64,000 nt of DNA. It comes from CAZWSX01 sp964636985. GTDB lineage: Bacteria; Planctomycetota; Planctomycetia; Pirellulales; Pirellulaceae. The notes beneath the pieces were generated by a model. It saw only the letters and a list, made by a program, of their open reading frames with translations. It was not told where the DNA came from and ran no database searches. Location: assembly GCA_964636985.1 (NCBI GenBank), contig CAZWSX010000003.1, positions 361,627-425,626 of the forward strand. Reading direction: 5' to 3'. Below, one piece after another: positions 41,757 to 49,654 of the stretch (its first letter is position 1; every line of letters starts with the position of its first letter). The translations under genes and the position numbers were made by a program.

Positions 41757-42617
41757 ATGAACGTGGCACTTTCGATCGCCGTGGCGTTAGCGCTCGGGCA
41801 AGCGGGCGGGGACGACACTAGCAAAGACGACATCGGCAACGGGGAACAGAAGCGGCTGCAAGAGGCCGGACTGGCTTTCGTGAAGCAATCGGCGGCGAAG
41901 TACGAGTTCACGCAGCGGGGCAAGAAGGTGAAGCTGATCGAGACGCCGCTCTTGCGCTGGAACAACACCGTTGTCGAAGAGCAAGACGCACTTCTGTTTA
42001 TGTGGACGCTCGATGGACGCCCAGTGGCTGCGGCGCAGTTCTTTGCTCAGAAGCAGCGGTGGCTCCATGAGTTCCAATCGATGACGTTCGGCGACAAAGA
42101 GGGAGCCTTCGCCGGGCGGTATGACGGGACCGAATTCTGGTCGCCGAAAAAGGGAGGGCAGTCCGAGATTGCGTTGCCGCCGATCAAACCGGCGGATAGC
42201 ACCGCGCGGCGATTGCAGCAAATGAAGGAGATCGCCGATTCCTTCACCGGCGACGATCACGTGGTGACCGAAGGGGGAGCGAAAACAACCTACGCCCTGA
42301 GAGTTTTACCGCGGCCGATCTATCGATACCGCGATGTTCCGAACTTTCTCGATGGTGCTATCTTCGCGATGGTGCAAGACAACAACCCGGAAATCCTGAT
42401 CACAATCGAATGCCCCGCGGGAGACGATGCGAAATACCGCGTCGGCCTGACGCGGATGACATCGTACGAGATCGAGATCCAGCGCGATGGCAAAGAAGTC
42501 TTGCGGCTGGCGCGGGAGGTTTTTCCGTCGAGCGATCGATCGCATACGTACTTCATGCGATCGGTCGATCGGAACGCGGCGTTAGAAATGCTGGCGCGGC
42601 CGCGACGGGGCGAGTAG
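41757..42617 (+). CDS. Secreted protein of unknown function
   Basis: I do not recognise this 286-residue protein. It starts at ATG 41757 behind GGGGGA, with a signal-like stretch MNVALSIAVALALGQAGG. The rest is soluble with no strong motif; RWNNTVVEEQDALLFMWTLDG and LPRPIYRYRDVP are the most distinctive stretches. A longer start at 41730 has no ribosome site. It is divergent to the HEPN gene across a perfect palindrome, so the two may share regulation. Confidence 0.65.
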   Translation: MNVALSIAVALALGQAGGDDTSKDDIGNGEQKRLQEAGLAFVKQSAAKYEFTQRGKKVKLIETPLLRWNNTVVEEQDALLFMWTLDGRPVAAAQFFAQKQRWLHEFQSMTFGDKEGAFAGRYDGTEFWSPKKGGQSEIALPPIKPADSTARRLQQMKEIADSFTGDDHVVTEGGAKTTYALRVLPRPIYRYRDVPNFLDGAIFAMVQDNNPEILITIECPAGDDAKYRVGLTRMTSYEIEIQRDGKEVLRLAREVFPSSDRSHTYFMRSVDRNAALEMLARPRRGE

Positions 42618-42780
42618 CGAGGTGAGTTTGGGTCGCCCTGGGAGGGCTTGGATCACGGATGGATCGATCAGTGAGCTAAACGAGCCGGCCAACCGATAAA
42701 TGTGCTTGCCCAAATATAAATTTTTGCAGATGGCGGGTTCACCACTGAAGTCTCCGCGAATCCCAAGCGGCATCGTTCGG

Positions 42781-44127
42781 TCATTCAGGCACGAAGATGA
42801 ATTCAGGATTGAAATACTCTTTCGCGTTTGCCGGCGTAAATCGCATCGGGCATTTTTTCTCAAAGAGCTGCAGGTTCTCTTGCCGGCGTTTTTGCTTGTA
42901 TGCCGGCGCTTTGTCGAGTGCACTCTTCTGATATCGTATCGCATCGTCCCATTCGCCCACCTCGGCATGCGCCGTGGCTAGCGCAGCGATCGCCGAATCG
43001 TTCTGCCACTCAGTCATCTCGCAAGCTTTGGTCGCCAACTCGATTGCTCTCTTTCCGTCGCGCATGCCGTCGTCCGGACTGGCCGCGAGAAAAAATGCCA
43101 TTTCTACAATCGGCCTTGGATCGCCGGGGAACAATTGGCAACACGTTTCGTGCTCGTGAATCGCCTTGCGATAGTTACGTTGCCGCTCGTAGATATGGGC
43201 TCGTATCTGGTACGACCCAAGAATGTTTGGGTTCAACTCGATCGATTGAGAGATGTCCTTCAGCGCATTGTCGAGGCCTTCCTTCTCAATCCAACAAGCG
43301 GCCCGTGCATGGTAGGCTGAATCTGATCGCGGGTTGATTCGAATCGCTTGATCTGTATCGCGCAGGGCTTTGTCGAGGTTCCTCAATTGGAACCAACAGA
43401 ACGCGCGAGTGCGGAAGGCTCCGTCGTTTTGAGGATGAATTCGAATGGCTTCGCTTAGGTCGTCAATTGCCGACTTGTAATTGCCACGCTTAAACGAAAT
43501 ATCTCCCCGGTTTTTGAACGCTTGGTCACACTGAGGATCGAGTTCAATAGCCCGGTCATAGTCTTGAACTGCTTCGTCCAGTTCTTGGTTGAGCGCCTTG
43601 TAATATCCGCGGCGTAAGTAGACAAACGGGTCGGTCGGATCGAGACGGATCGCTTGCGTGAGATCCTCGTAGGATGAAAGGAATTCTCCTCTCATCGCTC
43701 TTGCAATCGCCCGATCGACAAAGGCCTCCGAAAATGTCGGGGCGAGCCGAATCGCTTCGTTCAGACTATAAATGCCCTTAAGCGATTCTCTCTTGCCAAG
43801 CCAAGCTAGCCCGCGAAGTCGCCACGCCTTCGCATTCGTTGGATCAGTTTTGATCTGCTCGTCGGATAATGCCAGGGCCTCGTCCATGTCCATGAGGTCG
43901 GCTTTTTTCACCCACGCGCGTTGACACCACACGCGGTCGTTTTGCACGACCTCGACTTTGTCCGGACGGCTCAGGTAGCGAACGTCTACAGGTAAACCGT
44001 TGTGCGTTGGGACGACGCCAGGTTTGAGAAGAACCATTTTGCCAATCCAAGGATCGAGTTCCTCGGCCGAGGCAATGAGAGGAGCGAGAGCGATCGCGAG
44101 CAAGAGTCCATAGCGCAGCACGGCCAT
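42781..44127 (-). CDS. Secreted TPR protein
   Basis: A 448-residue protein with a signal peptide (MAVLRYGLLLAIALAPLIAS) and about eight TPR repeats between residues 80 and 360. Each is about 34 residues with the usual A-x3-AxxxxP spacing: for example AWRLRGLAWLGKRESLKGIY, AFVDRAIARAMRGEFLSSYE, AFKNRGDISFKRGNYKSAID and AYHARAACWIEKEGLDNALK. Such proteins serve as protein-protein scaffolds, here outside the cytoplasm. Base composition seems lower in GC than the flanks by eye. Function is unknown. Confidence 0.82.
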   Translation of the reverse strand: MAVLRYGLLLAIALAPLIASAEELDPWIGKMVLLKPGVVPTHNGLPVDVRYLSRPDKVEVVQNDRVWCQRAWVKKADLMDMDEALALSDEQIKTDPTNAKAWRLRGLAWLGKRESLKGIYSLNEAIRLAPTFSEAFVDRAIARAMRGEFLSSYEDLTQAIRLDPTDPFVYLRRGYYKALNQELDEAVQDYDRAIELDPQCDQAFKNRGDISFKRGNYKSAIDDLSEAIRIHPQNDGAFRTRAFCWFQLRNLDKALRDTDQAIRINPRSDSAYHARAACWIEKEGLDNALKDISQSIELNPNILGSYQIRAHIYERQRNYRKAIHEHETCCQLFPGDPRPIVEMAFFLAASPDDGMRDGKRAIELATKACEMTEWQNDSAIAALATAHAEVGEWDDAIRYQKSALDKAPAYKQKRRQENLQLFEKKCPMRFTPANAKEYFNPEFIFVPE

Positions 44128-44216
44128 TCCCTCCTGGAACTGGTTCGGTGGGCCGCAAGCTTATTCGAACAGCTACCAATGCGAGAAGATCAGAAAGCGG
44201 GTTGTGTCACGCTCCC

Positions 44217-44239
44217 ACTGGCGTCTGGGGGACGCCAGT
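44217..44239. repeat. Dispersed hairpin, ACTGGCGTC family (copy 2)
   Basis: Arms ACTGGCGTC at 44217-44225 and GACGCCAGT at 44231-44239 (perfect) around TGGGG, inside the 245-base gap between the TPR gene and carA. Further hairpins follow: GCACTC/GAGTGC near 44256-44272, and the GCGTTC-family copy at 44333-44360 (inverted). Confidence 0.7.
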
Positions 44240-44332
44240 GCCACCCAGGCTGTCGCTGCACTCGCGAAGAGTGCGGTGGCCCCGGGGTTTTCACCGGGGG
44301 CTGTTTGAAGATTGATGTCGCTTTGCAGGGCT

Positions 44333-44360
44333 CCGTGTTCTGGTGAACGCGGCTACGGGT
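44333..44360. repeat. Dispersed hairpin, GCGTTC family (copy 3, inverted)
   Basis: Arms CCGTGTTC and GAACGCGG around TGGT, followed by CTACGGGT, so it is the reverse orientation of the copies at 17586 and 29652. Confidence 0.65.
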
Positions 44361-44372
44361 AGGCTTGCGAAA

Positions 44373-45554
44373 TTATTTTGCGGCGGCTTCGCCGGACATC
44401 ATTTCGCGGAATTGGCGGAACAGGTAGCGGCTGTCGTGTGGGCCGCTGCTTGATTCGGGGTGGTACTGCACGCTGAAGGCGGGCAAGTCGCGGTGGCGGA
44501 GGCCGGCGATCGTATTGTCGTTCAGATTGCGGTGCGTGACTTCCAGGAACGAAGGGAGCGTTTCTTCCTCGACCGCGAAGCCGTGGTTCTGCGCTGTGAT
44601 CTCGATGGCGCCGGTCAGCAGGTTCTGGACAGGCTGGTTGGCGCCACGATGTCCAAACTTGAGTTTGAAGGTTTTCGCGCCGCAGGCAAGGCCGAACAGT
44701 TGATGCCCGAGGCAGATGCCGAAGACCGGCTTCTTTCCCAGTACGCCGCGAATGCACTCTTGGGCGTATTCGAGAGGTTCGGGGTCGCCGGGGCCGTTCG
44801 ACAAAAAGACGCCGTCGGGATTGTGTGATAGCACCTCTTCCGCGGTAGCAATTCCGGGCAGCACAGTGACGCGGCAGCCTTCGTCGAATAAGTGCCGGGC
44901 GATATTCCACTTCATGCCGTAGTCGAGAGCGACGACGTGGAACTCGGCCGCGGTGTCGGCGGCACGCAGCGATTCGGTCGGCAGCTTCGCCAGGCTTTCC
45001 AATCCGCTTTTCCATTCGCGAGGCTCGGTGGGGATGACTTCCCGCACCAAGTCGCGGCCGACCAATCCAGGGCTGGCCTTGGCTTTGGCGACGAGCGAGG
45101 CGTCGTTGAGGTCGACCGTCGACAGCACTCCTTTCATGGCACCAAAGTTGCGCAAGCGGCGCACCAGCGCACGGGTATCGATGCCCGCGATGCCGACAAT
45201 GCCATAACGACGAAGATAGTCGCCGAGCATCCCTTCGGAGCGGAAGTTGCTATCGATGCGGCTGACTTCGCGGACGACAAAGCCGGCCAGGTGCGGCTTC
45301 TGGCTTTCGACATCGCTGGCGTTGACGCCGTAGTTGCCGATTTCGGGATAGGTCATCGCCACAATCTGTCCGCGATAACTGGGGTCGGTAAGGATTTCCT
45401 GGTAGCCCGTCATCGACGTGTTGAAGCAAACTTCGCCGTCGACTTCACCGGTCGCCCCGAAAGACTCTCCGACGAAAACCGATCCATCTTCCAAGGCGAG
45501 TTTGGCAATTTGAGGCTGGGCGTTTTGGGAGGATGGCGAATGCGTGTGGGTCAT
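44373..45554 (-). CDS. carA: Carbamoyl-phosphate synthase small subunit
   Basis: Glutamine amidotransferase subunit that supplies ammonia for carbamoyl phosphate (pyrimidine and arginine synthesis). 393 residues, normal length. The class I glutaminase triad is complete: Cys281 in GICLGHQ, His365 and Glu367 in VQYHPESSSGP. N-terminal CarA domain: DGSVFVGESFGATGEVDGEV and GYQEILTDPSYRGQIV. The large subunit carB is not adjacent in the window. A structured region follows upstream. Confidence 0.96.
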   Translation of the reverse strand: MTHTHSPSSQNAQPQIAKLALEDGSVFVGESFGATGEVDGEVCFNTSMTGYQEILTDPSYRGQIVAMTYPEIGNYGVNASDVESQKPHLAGFVVREVSRIDSNFRSEGMLGDYLRRYGIVGIAGIDTRALVRRLRNFGAMKGVLSTVDLNDASLVAKAKASPGLVGRDLVREVIPTEPREWKSGLESLAKLPTESLRAADTAAEFHVVALDYGMKWNIARHLFDEGCRVTVLPGIATAEEVLSHNPDGVFLSNGPGDPEPLEYAQECIRGVLGKKPVFGICLGHQLFGLACGAKTFKLKFGHRGANQPVQNLLTGAIEITAQNHGFAVEEETLPSFLEVTHRNLNDNTIAGLRHRDLPAFSVQYHPESSSGPHDSRYLFRQFREMMSGEAAAK

Positions 45555-45679
45555 AGCTCGTTGGGTAGTTGGTTTCCGAAAGGACGGGATGCTTTTGGGT
45601 ATGGGGTTCTTTAGGCAATTTGTTTCAGGCGGGTGAGCGCCTCAAAGTCGTTCGGCGTTGGCCAAATCCCTTCCATCTC

Positions 45680-45908
45680 CTGGTACCAACACACGCACCG
45701 CGGTTGGTACGCAATCACCGGAGTAGGCAATGCCTAGCCTTTGCCGGTGACTATTGCGGGCAAGTCTTCACAGTCTAAAGTCGCTTGACCGCGTCCCCCG
45801 ATAAGGCTCATACGGCTGTGGGTCTTCGATTCCAAGCGCAAGCAAGGCATCGGACAGCCTATCCCGGAGGGGGTCCGCTGCGGCGAGTGGGCCCCCTCTT
45901 TTGTTTCT
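45680..45908 (+). ncRNA. Candidate structured RNA with terminator
   Basis: A 230-base stretch between divergent carA and the rhomboid gene with several hairpins: GTACCAAC/GTTGGTAC at about 45682-45711, a long stem GCAAT..CACCGG/CCGGTG..ATTGC around TAGGC/GCCTA (about 45711-45757), and a GCTTG/CAAGC pair near 45783-45838. It ends with a + strand terminator, GAGGGGG/CCCCCTC then TTTTGTTTC (about 45867-45907). No ORF fits. I could not match it to SRP, RNase P, tmRNA or a known riboswitch; a 6S-like RNA or an attenuated leader of the rhomboid gene are both possible. Confidence 0.4.
45867..45907 (+). terminator. Rho-independent terminator in carA-rhomboid gap
   Basis: GAGGGGG and CCCCCTC arms with a GC-rich loop, then TTTTGTTTC. 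It would end the candidate RNA described above, about 170 bases before the rhomboid gene. Confidence 0.72.
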
Positions 45909-46077
45909 TGAGCGAAGGTGGACGAACCAAGCAAATTCGGCGAATTATACGATGCTGTCGCCCTCTTTGGTATGTGGCACAGCGGCCTAAACTTTACGGA
46001 TGCCGCATACCTTACCAAGTCACCGGGTATAGAATCGAAATGCGGAAATCGCCCCCGTTAGCTATCTCATTTCGTGG
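45908..46077. other. Promoter region of the rhomboid gene with hairpin
   Basis: Contains an inverted repeat GGTATGTGGC/GCCGCATACC at about 45970-46014 and the -10-like ATTATACGAT near 45946. Promoter assignment is tentative. Confidence 0.4.
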
Positions 46078-47418
46078 GTGAAGTCGTCGCTGCCACGTTG
46101 TGCCAAGTTGAGCCTTTTTGGGGACGCGTCGTTGGAATCTCTGTATTGCCGTTATTGCGGCGCTCGTCTCGACCGCAACTCCCGCGATTGCCCCCAGTGC
46201 GGGCGTCATGCCGACCATCCCGCCCATCACCCCGACGCCCATCATCCTGATGCCCAACGCGCTGAATCGATCGACCCCCACATGGAGGCCTTTCGCTGGC
46301 GGATCCATCAAGCGACGCCGCGCATTTGGATGACTTACGTTCTGATGGGCTTGGTGTGCGTCGGCTACGTTTGGCAGATTATTGTCACGCGCTCTTTGCT
46401 GTCGTTCGATGTTCCCGGGCTGATCGCGGCCGGCGCGAACGACGGCTCTAGGACTTTGAACGGCGAGTGGTGGCGATTGCTCTCGTGCGTGTTCTTGCAC
46501 GGGTCGTTGATCCACTTTGCCATGAACATGTATTGCTTCTACAGCCTGGGGCCGCTGGTAGAACGGTTGCTCGGCAACTGGAGCATGGGCGTTCTTTTCA
46601 TCGTGTCGGGGCTCTGCGGGTCGATTGCAAGCGTTAACTGGAATCCAGACGCCGTCTCCATCGGCGCTTCGGGGGCGGTCTTCGGCGTCGCCGGCGCGCT
46701 GTTGGGTTACTTGCTGCATCAACGCCGCAACATTCCATCCGCTCTCTTTTCCGAGTTGGCCAATGGCGCAACCACGTTCGTCGTGCTGAACATCGTCTTG
46801 GCGGCGTCGATCAAGCATGTCGACCAGGCTGCCCACATCGGCGGCCTGGTGGGTGGATTTATCGTGGGGCTGATTCAAGCGTCGGATTCCTCGCCGACGG
46901 CCGTGGCGTGGCGGCCTCTCCGTAATGCACTGGCGGCACTCGTGGGGGTGATTGCCGTGGCGACCGTGACTCAGTTCCATCGCGCGCCGGGAAGGGTCAT
47001 GCCAGTTGCTGTCAAAGCAACTATCAACGCGGAATTCTTGGCTCTCCAGCAACAGGCGGCTGAAATCGAAAAAACGGCTCGCACTATCACATCGCAAGCA
47101 GAGCCGGATGCGGCTAACGAATCGAACCTGGAGCGCATGGAACGAGACGTCTTGAAGCCGTGGCAAAACGTTCGAACGAAACTCGAGACGATTCGGGGCG
47201 TTTCCAACGGATTTCATACCGCTCTTGCCGGCCTGGCCGACCACTATGCCAAGCGGGAAGCAAGCTGGCGGTTGTTTGTCGAGTATTTGAAAACGCACGA
47301 CGAGAAGAAGCTGGCGCAGTTCGACGTCGCGAACGAAGCGGTCAATCGAGAGTCTGCAGAAATCTTCGGGCCGGCCGATGACGAGCCTTCCGCAGAAGAT
47401 GCTCCCAAAGAACCGTAG
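46078..47418 (+). CDS. Rhomboid-family intramembrane protease with zinc ribbon
   Basis: Serine intramembrane protease of the rhomboid family. Numbering from the GTG at 46078: a zinc-ribbon-like CxxC...CxxC (Cys24/27 and Cys38/41), a His/Asp-rich linker, then about six transmembrane segments (about 85-270). Catalytic Ser198 in GASGAVFG and His253 in AAHIGGLVGG; the HxxxN pair is His146-Asn150. A long C-terminal soluble part (about 290-446) is partly coiled. An alternative start is TTG at 46132 (MESLYCRYCG), behind GGGGAC; zinc-ribbon proteins often begin this way. The N-terminus remains unsettled. Substrate is unknown. Confidence 0.88.
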   Translation: MKSSLPRCAKLSLFGDASLESLYCRYCGARLDRNSRDCPQCGRHADHPAHHPDAHHPDAQRAESIDPHMEAFRWRIHQATPRIWMTYVLMGLVCVGYVWQIIVTRSLLSFDVPGLIAAGANDGSRTLNGEWWRLLSCVFLHGSLIHFAMNMYCFYSLGPLVERLLGNWSMGVLFIVSGLCGSIASVNWNPDAVSIGASGAVFGVAGALLGYLLHQRRNIPSALFSELANGATTFVVLNIVLAASIKHVDQAAHIGGLVGGFIVGLIQASDSSPTAVAWRPLRNALAALVGVIAVATVTQFHRAPGRVMPVAVKATINAEFLALQQQAAEIEKTARTITSQAEPDAANESNLERMERDVLKPWQNVRTKLETIRGVSNGFHTALAGLADHYAKREASWRLFVEYLKTHDEKKLAQFDVANEAVNRESAEIFGPADDEPSAEDAPKEP

Positions 47419-47457
47419 CGGATTGCGAGAACACCTTTTCAGAAGTCACTCGTCGTT

Positions 47458-48075
47458 ATGGATGAACCTATGACGAACCACAACGCGAGTGACGGAACCG
47501 GCTCGGTCACCTACTTCTTTGGGCAATTGCAGGCCGGCGATCCTCATGCCGCCGAGCAGATTTGGATCCGCTTCTTTCCGCGATTGGCATCGCTGGCCCG
47601 CAAGTCGCTGGCCGGGAGGCCACAGCAAATGGCCGATGCCGACGATGCGGCGCAGAGCGCCTTTGCCTCGTTTTGCCAACGCGTGCGGGGCGGGGAGTTT
47701 TCGATCGCCGACCGCGATGATCTGTGGAACTTGCTCGGTCTGATCACCAAGCGAAAGGCCCGCGCTCAGGTGCGCAGGGAACTGGCCGAGAAACGGGGCG
47801 GTGGAAAGGTGATGGGGGAAGGGGCGCTCACTAAGCCCGACGGATCGCCACTGCCGCTCGATGAAGCAGCTGGCGAGTTGGCACCGCCCGAATTCGATGC
47901 TCACGTCGAGGAGCTGCTCGATCAGCTTGAGCCCGCCGTGCGCGAGATTGCCGTGCTGCGGCTTTTGGGTTATCGCAATCGCGAGATCGCGGAGCGGCTC
48001 GACTGCACCGAACGGAAAGTCGAGCGGAAGCTGCAACTGATTCGCCTGGCGTGGGAAGCAGCTTGGCCGCAGTAG
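47458..48075 (+). CDS. ECF-type RNA polymerase sigma factor
   Basis: A 205-residue sigma-70 family ECF regulator: region 2 at about residues 20-95 (DAAQSAFASFCQRVRGG), region 4 at about 145-200 (LRLLGYRNREIAERLDCTER, a helix-turn-helix). The ECF length is normal. Planctomycetes have several ECF groups linked to serine/threonine kinases; this gene and the kinase-LRR gene lie 1.6 kb apart with a HEAT gene in between on the other strand, so a link is possible. No anti-sigma gene is next to it. Confidence 0.86.
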   Translation: MDEPMTNHNASDGTGSVTYFFGQLQAGDPHAAEQIWIRFFPRLASLARKSLAGRPQQMADADDAAQSAFASFCQRVRGGEFSIADRDDLWNLLGLITKRKARAQVRRELAEKRGGGKVMGEGALTKPDGSPLPLDEAAGELAPPEFDAHVEELLDQLEPAVREIAVLRLLGYRNREIAERLDCTERKVERKLQLIRLAWEAAWPQ

Positions 48076-48214
48076 GACCGTTCTCTCACGCTTGGCAAGG
48101 CAGGGATTTTAAAACACAGAGGGAGAGTAGTTCGCGTTGTGGACTGAGCATCTATCCATGATGAAAGATGCTCTCTTTGTAGATCCATATTTGCTTGCCA
48201 AAATCACGCCCTGC

Positions 48215-48236
48215 GCACAGACAGGATTGTCTGTGC
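48215..48236. repeat. Dispersed hairpin, ACA-GGAT-TGT family (copy 2)
   Basis: Arms GCACAGACA and TGTCTGTGC (9 bp, perfect) around GGAT, in the gap between the convergent sigma and HEAT genes. A T-rich stretch (CACTTTTTG) follows, so it could also serve as a terminator. Confidence 0.8.
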
Positions 48237-48245
48237 CACTTTTTG

Positions 48246-49379
48246 TCAATTGACTTGCACTGCGATAATCTTTTCGCCCTTGAATTGCGGCTTCACTTTG
48301 GCGCCGGTTCGGAGTGCGTTCATTATCGCGCGACCGTCGCGGATGGGCTTGGCGTCGGCATCGAAGACGACGGTTCGGTCGGACGTCGGTCGAATGGTTG
48401 CTTCGCGATCGCCGTTTTTGAGCGAGATCGTCCCGGCTTTGTTGACGGCGACGACTTCCCAGGTTTCTCCTTCGCCGGGGGCTTCGACGGCTGCGGCTTG
48501 CTCGATCGCGTCGATGGCTTGTTTCACGTAGCCTCGAATTTGCTCGCTCGGATGATTGCGAAGCCTTCGCAAGTCGGGCAAGACATTTTTTGCGGCTGCG
48601 CCTAGTTCTACCAGAGACTTGATCGCACCCCTCTCGTCGCGATTGTTCTTGGCTTGATTCTGAATCATCACCATGCACCCGGCAGCGACCTTGGCTGGAT
48701 CGGCGCGGCCATCGAGCGCTCGCTTGGTGAGGATGGGCAACGCTCCATAACGGTTCGTGCCTCCTTGCAGGGCGGCGAACAACGCGCTGTTGATTTCGTC
48801 GTCCTTGAGATTCCGCTCAGCGATGAGGCGGACGGCGGTGACTCGGCAGTGGCTGCCTAGCAGGACCTTATCCAAGTCTCCCCTGGCGGCGAGCATGATC
48901 AGGCGGCTCACTTCGGCATCGCTGGGGCCAGTCGCGTGGAGCGCCTCTAGCAGCGCTGCTTGTTTGTAGTTGTTGGTAGGTTCGCTCCAAAGCCTCTTGA
49001 GCACGGGCAGTGCTGCTTGGCCTTGCTCGGCTTGCTCAGCGATGGCAACCGCAGCTCCAAGCCGTGCCTGCCCACGCTTATCGCCATTGAGCAGGATCGT
49101 CAGGACGTGCGGGTGAACCTCAGGGGCGACTTTTTCCAAGGCGTCCGACGCCGCCTGCCAGACATCGCTGGCCTGCTTTTCCGTGACCAGGAGTTCGCAA
49201 AGGGCATTGCCGGCCGGTAGGCCTCGCTTTTCCATCGCTGCAATTTCTTCGCAGGCGGCGATTTTGGTTACGGGATTGTGACCGGAAAGCTGCTTGATCA
49301 GGCCGTCTAGATCGGCAGCCACAGCCACTGCTGGCCAAAACGCAATGACGGCGATAACGAGCAAACGAACAGGGTTCAT
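48246..49379 (-). CDS. Secreted HEAT-repeat protein
   Basis: A 377-residue protein with a signal peptide (MNPVRLLVIAVIAFWPAVAV, cut near residue 22) and HEAT-type helical repeats: VTKIAACEEIAAMEKRGL, LGAAVAIAEQAEQGQAAL, ALLEALHATGP and so on. The C-terminal about 70 residues form a small beta-rich domain (VAVNKAGTISLKNGDREATI). Function unknown; it is probably periplasmic. The gene lies between the sigma factor and the kinase on the opposite strand. Confidence 0.78.
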   Translation of the reverse strand: MNPVRLLVIAVIAFWPAVAVAADLDGLIKQLSGHNPVTKIAACEEIAAMEKRGLPAGNALCELLVTEKQASDVWQAASDALEKVAPEVHPHVLTILLNGDKRGQARLGAAVAIAEQAEQGQAALPVLKRLWSEPTNNYKQAALLEALHATGPSDAEVSRLIMLAARGDLDKVLLGSHCRVTAVRLIAERNLKDDEINSALFAALQGGTNRYGALPILTKRALDGRADPAKVAAGCMVMIQNQAKNNRDERGAIKSLVELGAAAKNVLPDLRRLRNHPSEQIRGYVKQAIDAIEQAAAVEAPGEGETWEVVAVNKAGTISLKNGDREATIRPTSDRTVVFDADAKPIRDGRAIMNALRTGAKVKPQFKGEKIIAVQVN

Positions 49380-49654
49380 GGCGATCGACTCCCAGGGGGG
49401 GTTACCAGGCGATCAAACGTCGCCGACTGGCTTGTTCATGGCCGGCAAACCCTGGTTCCCGACAGTCAATCCGCCAAAATCCTGAGAAATTTAGACTCCG
49501 ATTTTTTTCGATTTTCGTGTCGGGCACCGCCATCAGCCGGCCATGAACGGTCTGACACCGCGTGGCACTTTGCCCAGGAAAGCATTCATTAAAAGTTGCC
49601 TGCTGCGCAGAATAGTAGCAGTCGCGTTCTGCCCTAGCTGAATTGGTTCCCGCC
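49380..49654. other. Divergent promoter region of HEAT and kinase genes
   Basis: No gene in 275 bases. It carries an A/T-rich stretch (TCCGATTTTTTTCGATTTTCG near 49497-49517) that could be regulatory. Confidence 0.4.

Noticed and set aside
45680..45908. SRP RNA, RNase P RNA or tmRNA identity
   Set aside because: None of their conserved motifs (SRP GGAA tetraloop region, RNase P core, tmRNA tRNA-like end) could be seen.
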